Both the position numbers and the translations under genes were made by a program. A stretch of DNA of 64,000 nucleotides from Kribbella pittospori (GTDB lineage: Bacteria > Actinomycetota > Actinomycetes > Propionibacteriales > Kribbellaceae): the NCBI RefSeq assembly GCF_004331465.1, contig NZ_SJKB01000012.1, positions 62,001-126,000 on the forward strand, given 5' to 3'. Positions 7,727 through 14,098 of this stretch are shown one piece after another (the first letter of the stretch is position 1; each line of letters opens with the position of its first letter). The notes under the pieces were generated by a model, which saw nothing but the letters and a program-made list of their open reading frames with translations, did no database searches and had not been told where the DNA came from.

Positions 7727-7752
7727 CGTGGGGCGCACCAATCACCCCACGG
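7726..7752 (+). promoter_or_regulatory. 8-bp hairpin in the DoxX-like leader
   Basis: CCGTGGGG (7726-7733) and CCCCACGG (7745-7752) form a perfect 8-bp inverted repeat with an 11-nt loop. It starts at the last base of the presumed -10 element and ends at the ribosome-binding site (GGAACGGAG). It could be an operator overlapping the transcription start or a leader hairpin limiting translation. Confidence 0.5.
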
Positions 7753-7764
7753 AACGGAGCCATC

Positions 7765-8112
7765 GTGTTCGCCGCCTACCTCGCCGCCACGCTTCTCGCC
7801 GCCGCCCTGACCGGCAGCGCGGCCATCGCCAACCTCATCGGCCACGACTACCCGAAGTCCCAGGCCGACGTGGTCGGCGTGCCGTACTCCTGGATGCTCC
7901 CGCTCGGATCACTCCTCGCGGCCGGCGCCCTCGGCTTGCTGGCCGGCTTCGTCGTACCGACCCTTGGCACCCTCGCAGCCGCGGGCCTCGTCCTGTACTT
8001 CGTCGGCGCCTTCGCAGCCCACCTCCGAGCGCACGACCGCCACTTCGGCCCGTGGTCGCTTTACTTCCTCAGCTCCCTGGCCGCCCTGGCCACCGGCCTC
8101 ATCTACCACTGA
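7765..8112 (+). CDS. DoxX-like integral membrane protein
   Basis: A 115-residue protein with four predicted membrane helices: YLAATLLAAALTGSAAIANL, MLPLGSLLAAGALGLLAGFV, TLAAAGLVLYFVGAFAAHLR and LYFLSSLAALATGLIYH. Length and helix arrangement fit the DoxX/DoxX-like family. It starts at GTG behind GGAACGGAG. DoxX genes are common ECF41 targets, which agrees with the promoter seen upstream. It ends 7 bp before the converging YiaA/B gene. Confidence 0.8.
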   Translation: MFAAYLAATLLAAALTGSAAIANLIGHDYPKSQADVVGVPYSWMLPLGSLLAAGALGLLAGFVVPTLGTLAAAGLVLYFVGAFAAHLRAHDRHFGPWSLYFLSSLAALATGLIYH

Positions 8113-8119
8113 GCGCCGG

Positions 8120-8407
8120 TCATCCCTCGACCTTGAAGGGATCGTGCTCGGCCAGCAGTTTGTCGAGTCGCGCCTGGTCGACCCGGGTGGTGACCTCGGA
8201 CAGTTCGTGCCGATCCCGCACCACCTTGCACAAGGTCACCGTCGACGTGACGACGTACAGCAGGCCGATCGCGAGGAAAGCCCGGATCCACCCGGGCGCG
8301 GGCAGGTAGACGACCCCGAGCCCCATCGCCGTCAACGAGGCGCCGAACGAGAGAAGTGCCTGCCCGTAGAACGCGGCAGTCTGCGAAGGCTGAATTGTTT
8401 TCGTCAT
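8120..8407 (-). CDS. YiaA/YiaB family inner membrane protein
   Basis: A 95-residue protein with two transmembrane helices (ALLSFGASLTAMGLGVVYLP and IRAFLAIGLLYVVTSTVTLC). After them comes a conserved cytoplasmic tail, VVRDRHE then RVDQARLDKLLAEHDPF, which is diagnostic for the actinobacterial YiaA/YiaB group. The start MTKTIQPSQTAAFYGQ is preferred to a longer frame. The role is unknown. It is convergent with the DoxX-like gene. Confidence 0.85.
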   Translation of the reverse strand: MTKTIQPSQTAAFYGQALLSFGASLTAMGLGVVYLPAPGWIRAFLAIGLLYVVTSTVTLCKVVRDRHELSEVTTRVDQARLDKLLAEHDPFKVEG

Positions 8408-8470
8408 GCGGCAATCGTCAGCGCATCCCGCCCGCGCCACATGCGCTGAACTACTCAACCGCGAACGGCA

Positions 8471-8740
8471 TCAGGGTATGGCGCGGAGCAGGCGAAGCTC
8501 GTCGCGAATGGCCGGCGGCACAGGCAGCCGGTACGACTCCAGCGCTCTGGCGTAGGCGGTCAGCGACGCGGCCAGGCGGCTGGCGTCGCTGCTGGGCGCG
8601 CTGCCGCGGCGTGGAGCGCCTCGAGTCACCTGATTGGCCGCCCGAGCGGACCTGACTTCGGCGAGGAGGTGCAAAAGGTCGTGATCCTCGGCCGTACGGC
8701 GCGAGATCCCGGCGAGCACAGGTCCTGATCGAGTCGTCAT
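8471..8740 (-). CDS. Hypothetical protein, about 89 aa
   Basis: A small, Arg/Ala-rich soluble protein beginning MTTRSGPVLAGISRRTAEDH. It has two probable amphipathic helices (HDLLHLLAEVRSARAANQ and DASRLAASLTAYARALESYR). GAGG eight or nine bases before this ATG decides the start; a frame open to 8866 would run through the operators upstream of the neighbouring oxidoreductase. It is not recognised. Confidence 0.5.
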   Translation of the reverse strand: MTTRSGPVLAGISRRTAEDHDLLHLLAEVRSARAANQVTRGAPRRGSAPSSDASRLAASLTAYARALESYRLPVPPAIRDELRLLRAIP

Positions 8741-8846
8741 CGGCATCGCCTCATCGCCCGCCGGTTCCTGACATGCCGCCTGGAATGCCATCGTTCCGGA
8801 GTCCCGCCAGCCTACCCCTCTGGACTGAACGCGCTGGTGGGGGTAA

Positions 8847-8876
8847 CTTACAACGTAAGCATACAACGTAAGTATG
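8847..8876. promoter_or_regulatory. Tandem palindromic operators upstream of the MDR oxidoreductase
   Basis: CTTAC-AAC-GTAAG (8847-8859) is a perfect dyad. The next 13 bp repeat its core (TACAACGTAAG at 8849-8859 and 8862-8872), and the second copy also sits in a CATAC...GTATG dyad (8860-8876). Two phased, TetR/MarR-like sites before the oxidoreductase imply repression, but no regulator gene is adjacent. Confidence 0.6.
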
Positions 8877-8918
8877 CGGCGAGCCGGCGGAACCGGCGTC
8901 TTCAGCAGGGGGAATCAC

Positions 8919-9893
8919 ATGTTGGCCATCACTCAGGCGGTGTACGGCGAGACCGATGTTCTCGAGCTGCGCGACATCGGGCAGCCCGCCATCGCCGCTG
9001 ACGAGGTGTTGATCCGCGTCCGCGCGGCCGGCGTGGATCGTGGCGTGTGGCACGTCATGGCCGGCCTGCCGTACCCGGTTCGCCTTGCTGGGTACGGCGT
9101 TCGGGCGCCGAAGAACCAGGTCCTCGGCATGGACGTGGCGGGGATCGTGGAGGCGGTCGGCGCCGACGTGACCAGATTCCAGCCGGGTGACGAGGTGTTC
9201 GGCGTCGGCAAGGGTGCCTTCGCGGAGTACACCGCTGCCTTCGAGCGCAAGCTCGCGCCGAAGCCGGCGAACCTGACCTTCGAGCAGGCGGCCGTCGTAC
9301 CCATCTCCGGGATGACTGCCCTGCAGGGCGTGCGTGATCAGGGCGAGGTCGCGTCGGGTCAGCAGGTGCTGGTCACCGGTGCATCGGGCGGCGTCGGTTC
9401 CTATGCGGTGCAGCTGGCCAAGGCGTTCGGGGCCGAGGTCACCGGCGTCTCCAGTGCCAGCAAGCTGGATCTGGTGCGGTCTCTCGGCGCGGATCACGTG
9501 CTCGACTACCGGTGCGACGACTTCGCGGCGGGACTGCAGCGGTACGACGTGATCCTGGACATCGCCGGAAACGCTTCCCTGTCACGGCTTCGGCGTGCTC
9601 TCACCCCGAAGGGGACTGTCGTCATCATGGGTGGCGAGAACGGTGGACGCTGGCTCGGCGGCACCGATCGCCAGATGCGCGCGGTGCTGCTGTCGCCGTT
9701 CGTCAGTCAGCGGCTGCGGACGTTCATCAACTCGGAGAAGGCCCAGCACCTGCTCGACCTCACACCGCTGCTCGAATCCGGCGCGGTAGTCCCACCGATC
9801 GACCAGCGTTTCCCGCTGAGTGAGGTCCCGAAGGCCATTCAGTACCTGCTCGACGGCCACGCCCGCGGAAAGGTCGTCATCACTCTGCCGTAG
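8919..9893 (+). CDS. NAD(P)-dependent medium-chain oxidoreductase (quinone reductase-like)
   Basis: A 324-residue MDR enzyme. The N-terminal GroES-like domain contains VLGMDVAGIVEAVG and FQPGDEVFGVGKGAFAEY. The Rossmann domain has VLVTGASGGVGSYAVQLAKA, and C-terminal PLSEVPKAIQYLLDGHARGK is typical of the family. No catalytic-zinc ligand pattern is seen, which points to the zinc-free quinone-reductase branch. The ATG follows AGGGGGAAT. Its 3' end overlaps the converging SDR gene by 14 bp. Confidence 0.9.
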   Translation: MLAITQAVYGETDVLELRDIGQPAIAADEVLIRVRAAGVDRGVWHVMAGLPYPVRLAGYGVRAPKNQVLGMDVAGIVEAVGADVTRFQPGDEVFGVGKGAFAEYTAAFERKLAPKPANLTFEQAAVVPISGMTALQGVRDQGEVASGQQVLVTGASGGVGSYAVQLAKAFGAEVTGVSSASKLDLVRSLGADHVLDYRCDDFAAGLQRYDVILDIAGNASLSRLRRALTPKGTVVIMGGENGGRWLGGTDRQMRAVLLSPFVSQRLRTFINSEKAQHLLDLTPLLESGAVVPPIDQRFPLSEVPKAIQYLLDGHARGKVVITLP

Positions 9894-10752
9894 GTGTTTC
9901 CGCAGGGGTGGGGAGTCCAACGAGTTCGGCGCTGACCTGCCAGAGTCTCGTGGCGGTGGCTTCGTCGTAGCTGCGGTCGGAGGACTTCGTGGTCGCAGAC
10001 TTGGCGAAGTACCGGCCTGTCACGTGCTCCAGTTGCGGATCGGATGCGACGTAGATCGAAGTGGCGGCGCCTTGAGCAGGGCGCTTCATGAAGGGTCGCA
10101 GCAGCGGCACCAACAGTTGCTGGGCGCGGCCGGGATCCTCGCCGCCGAACCCCGTGCTCACCAACCCCGGGTGCAGTGCGTTCGCCGTCACGGAGGTGCC
10201 CTGCAATCTCCTGGCCAACTCGTAGCTGAACAAGACGTTTGCGAGCTTCGACTGGTTGTAGGCGCGTGACCCTGAATAGTCCCGCTCATTCTGCAGATCG
10301 TCGAAGTCGATGCGGCCCATCGACTGAGCGTTCGACGCCACCGTGACGACGCGGGCCGGTGCGCTCTGCCGCAGCCGGTCGAGGAGCAGATTGGTGAGCA
10401 GGAACGGCGCGAGGTGGTTCAGGGCGAAGGTGTGCTCGAGTCCGTCGGCAGTGACGTGCCGGGTCTTCCAGTAGCCGCCGACGTTGTTCACCAGTACGTC
10501 GAGCCGCGGCAGCTTCCGCAGTACTTCGTCGGCCACTCGCCGTACCTCCGCTTGCGCGGACAGGTCCGCGACGAACCCGTCCGCTTGGCCTACTGCGCGG
10601 ATCTCCCGTACTGCGTCGTCAGTCCGCGCACTGTCCCGGCCGATGATCGCGACGTGCGCCCCCATTGTCGCCAGGCCGAGCGCGGTCGCCTTTCCGATGC
10701 CTCCGGTAGCGCCGGTGACCAGTACGGTCTTGCCAACCATCGATGTGGCCAT
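9880..10752 (-). CDS. Short-chain dehydrogenase/reductase
   Basis: A 290-residue classical SDR. The cofactor motif is TGATGGIGKATALGLA, the NNVGG motif replaces NNAG, and the catalytic site has VASNAQS and YNQSK (Ser/Tyr/Lys). The overall pattern (LVSTGFGGED, FMKRPAQGAATSIYVASDP) is that of the retinol dehydrogenase/WW-domain-oxidoreductase-like group. The start MATSMVGKTVLVTGATGG is chosen as the normal SDR N-terminus. It is divergent from the ychJ-like gene and overlaps the oxidoreductase tail to tail. Confidence 0.9.
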   Translation of the reverse strand: MATSMVGKTVLVTGATGGIGKATALGLATMGAHVAIIGRDSARTDDAVREIRAVGQADGFVADLSAQAEVRRVADEVLRKLPRLDVLVNNVGGYWKTRHVTADGLEHTFALNHLAPFLLTNLLLDRLRQSAPARVVTVASNAQSMGRIDFDDLQNERDYSGSRAYNQSKLANVLFSYELARRLQGTSVTANALHPGLVSTGFGGEDPGRAQQLLVPLLRPFMKRPAQGAATSIYVASDPQLEHVTGRYFAKSATTKSSDRSYDEATATRLWQVSAELVGLPTPAETPTAE

Positions 10753-10800
10753 GCGACTCCGCCCTCGCTGCAATGCGCTCAGCATGTGCCCCTGGCGCCG

Positions 10801-10818
10801 GCCTGTCCATCGACAGGC
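10801..10818. repeat. 7-bp hairpin between SDR and YchJ-like genes
   Basis: GCCTGTC and GACAGGC form a perfect 7-bp inverted repeat with a 4-nt loop in the 78-bp divergent gap. It lies 12 bp before the ychJ-like ATG. It may be an operator for one or both genes; no further evidence. Confidence 0.35.
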
Positions 10819-10830
10819 GACAATCGGGAG

Positions 10831-11244
10831 ATGGCCAAACGTCGCGACCGCCAGCCCGTGGTGTCTCAGTCGTCGCCCTGCCCCTGCGGTCTGGATGCCA
10901 CGTACGGCGACTGCTGCGGCGCGCTCCACCAAGGGAAAGCAGCAGCCACCGCCGAGCAGCTGATGCGATCCCGCTACACCGCCTTCGTCGTACGCGACGC
11001 CCGCTACCTGCTCCACACCTGGTCAGCCGACACCCGACCACCAACACTCAACTTCGCCGACGACATCCAATGGACCGGCCTCGAAATCCTCACCACCACC
11101 GCCGGCACCCCCTTCCACACCGAAGGCACCGTAGAATTCCAAGCCCACTTCACCCACAACGGCATCCCAGAAACCCAACAAGAAAACAGCCATTTCACCC
11201 GCGAGAACGGCCTCTGGGTCTACCTGAAGCCGCTACCGGCGTGA
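10831..11244 (+). CDS. YchJ family protein (SEC-C motif, NTF2-like)
   Basis: A 137-residue UPF0225/YchJ protein. The N-terminus has the Cys-rich SEC-C type sequence PCPCG...YGDCCG. The conserved core follows: LMRSRYTAFVVRDARYLLHT, WTGLEI and FQAHF. The ATG at 10831 follows GGGAG. The family is thought to bind zinc through its Cys motif, with no established activity. The second half uses almost only C in third positions. Confidence 0.9.
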   Translation: MAKRRDRQPVVSQSSPCPCGLDATYGDCCGALHQGKAAATAEQLMRSRYTAFVVRDARYLLHTWSADTRPPTLNFADDIQWTGLEILTTTAGTPFHTEGTVEFQAHFTHNGIPETQQENSHFTRENGLWVYLKPLPA

Positions 11245-11260
11245 TGATCATGGCCACGAG

Positions 11261-11689
11261 TCACGGATCCGGCGACGAGGGGCCGGCGGCCATGGAGCCC
11301 GCCGGCTGTCTGCGGCGGAGCATACGGAAGACAGCGATGCTGATGTAGGCCAGGATCACCGCCAACACCAGACCCATCCAGAAACCAGTCGCCGCCGAAT
11401 AGACACCCACCAGAATCCAGCCGACGAACTGGACCATGAACACCGCAGAAGTCTGCCGGTTGGCCTCCGCGTTCGACGGCCGATCGGCATCCTCGGCCGC
11501 GAAGAATCCCATCCGGTCAAGCCGAATCAGGACAATGACGCGCGTGGCCAGGCCGCAGGTCGGCACCGCCCAAATTGCTGCCGCAGGCCACAGTCTCAAC
11601 ACGAGAAGCCATGCGGTGAGCCCTGCGAATGACACGGCGAGCGCCAACCGCACCGCAAGCTGCACACGGAAACTCGACCGCCTGGTCAT
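11261..11689 (-). CDS. Hypothetical four-helix membrane protein
   Basis: A 142-residue protein with a basic N-terminus (MTRRSSFRVQ) and four hydrophobic segments arranged as two hairpins: LALAVSFAGLTAWLLVLRLW, AAAIWAVPTCGLATRVIVLI, VQFVGWILVGVYSAATGFWM and LVLAVILAYISIAVF. A polar loop between the pairs carries DRPSNAEANRQTS. No family is recognised. Confidence 0.65.
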   Translation of the reverse strand: MTRRSSFRVQLAVRLALAVSFAGLTAWLLVLRLWPAAAIWAVPTCGLATRVIVLIRLDRMGFFAAEDADRPSNAEANRQTSAVFMVQFVGWILVGVYSAATGFWMGLVLAVILAYISIAVFRMLRRRQPAGSMAAGPSSPDP

Positions 11690-11857
11690 CCCTCGCCACC
11701 AACCCACATCGCCGGGCCTCCGTCGAGAAGCAACTTCTCCGCAGCAGGTACCCGGCAGGACGTACAGCAATCCCGGTCGATACGGCGCGAAGTAGTTGAC
11801 GTCAGCCGTCGGAAGTTCGAACCCCGAGGGACCACAAGCGAGTCGTGAGTTGGTGGG

Positions 11858-12439
11858 TCAGATCTCGCGCCAGGTTTCGGCAAGGGCTAGGGCGGCGGAG
11901 CTGCCGAACCAGCCTTCTGGGTGGTGGGGTTCGCCTTGGGCGGGGATGCCGTTGACGTGGACTGAGGCGGCGGCGCAGGGGCGGGCTATGGCTGAGGTTT
12001 CGAAGCCGGTCAGGTGGGTGACTACCTGGAAGGTGTCCAGTACGTCGCGCCATTCGAGGTCGATCGTGGTGGTGGCGGTGACGCAGGTGATGCGGTAGAA
12101 GCGGTCGCCGTCGGAGACCTCGACGAATCGGGCCGGGATCGGTGGGTTGGTCTCGATGCCGCGGCCGCGGATCGTGTCGTAGTCGTGGTAGAAGTGCTCC
12201 CAGACGTATTCGGCCATTTCCGGGTTGTCGGCGTACATCCCGATCGGTGCGTCGGAGCCGAGTCCTGACCCGACGGGATCGGCCCAGATCAGCAGCGCGC
12301 GGCCCGAACCGACGGGGGAGTAGCGCGCTGTCCACATGCTCACCAGTACGACGATGTCGTCGCCGCCGGGGCGATACAGGATGATCATCGGGTTCTCGCC
12401 GGCGATCTTGATGCCGCGCTGGATGATGGGCTCGACCAT
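11858..12439 (-). CDS. Conserved hypothetical protein, 193 aa
   Basis: A soluble, acidic protein starting MVEPIIQRGIKIAGENPMII. No signal peptide or membrane segment is present. Recognisable blocks are VSMWTARYSPVGSGRALLIW, MAEYVWEHFYHDYDTIRGRG and a C-terminal HVNGIPAQGEPHHPEGWFGS. Codon use is normal for the window, so it is a real gene. It is upstream of, and divergent from, tRNA-Arg. No function can be assigned. Confidence 0.7.
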   Translation of the reverse strand: MVEPIIQRGIKIAGENPMIILYRPGGDDIVVLVSMWTARYSPVGSGRALLIWADPVGSGLGSDAPIGMYADNPEMAEYVWEHFYHDYDTIRGRGIETNPPIPARFVEVSDGDRFYRITCVTATTTIDLEWRDVLDTFQVVTHLTGFETSAIARPCAAASVHVNGIPAQGEPHHPEGWFGSSAALALAETWREI

Positions 12440-12539
12440 GCTGCCTCCTGACCTGCGGTGCGTCTCCGGTCGCCTCGAATGCTCCCACGGCGCGGACCGG
12501 GCGACGCCCGCGTCCGATACGCTAGGCTCCGCGCGGTTG

Positions 12540-12612
12540 GCCCCCGTAGCTCAGGGGATAGAGCAGTGGTTTCCTAAACCATGTGCCGCAGGTTCGAATC
12601 CTGCCGGGGGCA
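12540..12612 (+). tRNA. tRNA-Arg (anticodon CCU)
   Basis: A 73-nt tRNA. The 7-bp acceptor stem pairs GCCCCCG with CGGGGGC and is followed by discriminator A. The D arm has GCTCAGGGGATAGAGC, the anticodon loop is TTCCTAA (CCT, decoding AGG), and the T arm carries GGTTCGAATCC. The 3' CCA is not encoded. Genes for this tRNA are frequent integration sites in actinomycetes. Confidence 0.97.
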
Positions 12613-12966
12613 CCCACCAAACGTGCAGGTCAGGGGATGATTGGGCGCGCAGAGGCCCATGAAGGACTGGCGATCGTGGGGCCAAACGTGGGGCCGAAGT
12701 CGTGGCGACCTTTGTTGCCTGCAGTGGATACGGCTCGAAGTCGCTCCTTCCTTGTCCGTGGTGAAGGTGAAGTTTTCCGATGCTGTGGCCTCGCTGCGGC
12801 AGCGTCGCTCGCCACCTGACGCGGGTCCGGAGCTGGTCGACCAGCGGTGATGCTGGCGATGGCAGGGAGGCGATCAGCGATGTCGGCGTCATGCGCGGGA
12901 CACGTGACACGCCCTGGGGGTTCGGCGTCCGCCGCTTGCGGGGGGACGCCGAACCCGGTGGGTGGT
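12613..12966. other. 354-bp gap after tRNA-Arg; possible recombinase fossil
   Basis: No convincing gene. A short minus-strand frame (12630-12815) ends with a DFGPTFGPTIASP tail, reminiscent of the Gly-Pro-rich C-termini seen on some actinobacterial tyrosine recombinases. The catalytic region is absent, so at most this is a trace of an old integration at the tRNA. Otherwise the stretch holds nothing recognisable. Confidence 0.25.
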
Positions 12967-13470
12967 TCAGGCGCAGGAGAAGGTGTCGCGGGATACGACG
13001 ACCCTGCCGTTGGCGTTCATCGTGAGTTTGCCGGCGAGCCGGAGGTCGAGGACGGATCCGTCGGTGCCACGGAGGGTGCTGCGGAGGCGGTACTGCGCGA
13101 CGCGGTCGACCTCGCTCTCCTCGGTGAACGCGGTCACCACAGCGTTCACCTTCTCCCGGTAGGTACCTGCGAACGTCGGCAGACTGGCATTGTCCGGAAT
13201 CAGCTCGACCCGGCCGTCGATGACGCCGTTGACGTGGAACTCGCCCTCCCGCTGACCGCCCGGCGGGATCACCAGCCGATACCCGCCCGCCCGGACTTCG
13301 TGGAAGGTGCCCGGCCAGGAGACGCACGGGCCCTCACCGGGGGCGAAGTGCTCGTAGGCGTCGTAGTCCTCGATGACGAACGCGTGCTCGGCTCCGCCCG
13401 CGGACGCGGGAGCGGCGGTGCCGCCGATGAGGGCGAGGGCGCCCAGCGCGATGGCCAGCTTCTGCTTCAT
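12967..13470 (-). CDS. Secreted hypothetical protein
   Basis: A 167-residue protein with a classical signal peptide (MKQKLAIALGALALIGGTAA then PASAGGAEH). The mature part has two Cys (GPCVSW near the N-terminus and FSC at the very end) that could form one disulfide. Its beta-rich sequence (YRLVIPPGG, EFHVNGVIDGRVEL, VAQYRLRSTLRGTDG) suggests a small all-beta domain. The ATG at 13470 lies 10 nt after the stop of the upstream membrane gene. The function is unknown. Confidence 0.75.
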   Translation of the reverse strand: MKQKLAIALGALALIGGTAAPASAGGAEHAFVIEDYDAYEHFAPGEGPCVSWPGTFHEVRAGGYRLVIPPGGQREGEFHVNGVIDGRVELIPDNASLPTFAGTYREKVNAVVTAFTEESEVDRVAQYRLRSTLRGTDGSVLDLRLAGKLTMNANGRVVVSRDTFSCA

Positions 13471-13480
13471 GGTGGCCCCT

Positions 13481-13939
13481 TCAGCCGAGTACACAGGTGA
13501 TGGCGGCAGCGACCAGGGCGGCCGCACCGAGGATGAGCGCGATCACCGTGACGGGGCCGAAGGAACCGACCCGCCGCCGATGCTCGACAGCCAGGGCGAC
13601 GGTGACCGCGCCGAACACCAGCGGCCACCCCGACCAGAAGACCGCGTACGTCGCGGCTGCCGCGATGCCGAGGCCGAGCGCGGTCCCGGCGAGCCGGCCG
13701 GGAGAGCCCGCGCGGGCCCGCAGGCCCAGCCATACCGCGATGACGCCGGCAGCAACCACGATCCCGACGTACAGGGCGATCTCGGCCATGCTTGTTTGTG
13801 GGCCGTTGTCCGGGTCAGCATTGAGGTTGAAGACCTCGCCGGCCGTCATCGCGAGGCCGTAGATCGCTGCGCCGGTCAACGCGGCCCACAGCGGATTGAG
13901 CACGTCGAGTCTGTGTGACGCGCTCGTGGTGGTAGTCAT
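13481..13939 (-). CDS. Hypothetical integral membrane protein
   Basis: A 152-residue protein, MTTTTSASHRLDVLNPLWAA, with about five membrane helices (ALTGAAIYGLAMTAGEVFNL, IALYVGIVVAAGVIAVWLGL, LAGTALGLGIAAAATYAVFW, PLVFGAVTVALAV and VTVIALILGAAALVAAAITC). The frame stays open far upstream on the minus strand, but that part is antisense to the histidine kinase. GAGGGGGTT precedes the ATG. It is followed closely by the secreted-protein gene and is divergent from the two-component system, possibly its target. Confidence 0.72.
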   Translation of the reverse strand: MTTTTSASHRLDVLNPLWAALTGAAIYGLAMTAGEVFNLNADPDNGPQTSMAEIALYVGIVVAAGVIAVWLGLRARAGSPGRLAGTALGLGIAAAATYAVFWSGWPLVFGAVTVALAVEHRRRVGSFGPVTVIALILGAAALVAAAITCVLG

Positions 13940-14098
13940 GGGAACCCCCTCGGGTCTCGGAAGTGCTTGCTCCGAGCGCACCACCATCGACCGGCGGGAC
14001 GGATCTGTCACGGGACGCGGGCAGGCCGGGAGAGTTGCCCGGATCGACCGGGACCGCCGTCCCAGGACATCCGGCCCGATCGGGCGCACACTTTGGCC

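Noticed and set aside
11805..11835. TTCGAACCCCGAGGG-like sequence reminiscent of a tRNA T arm
   Set aside because: The flanks do not pair to make a T stem or acceptor stem, so it is not a tRNA or tRNA fragment.
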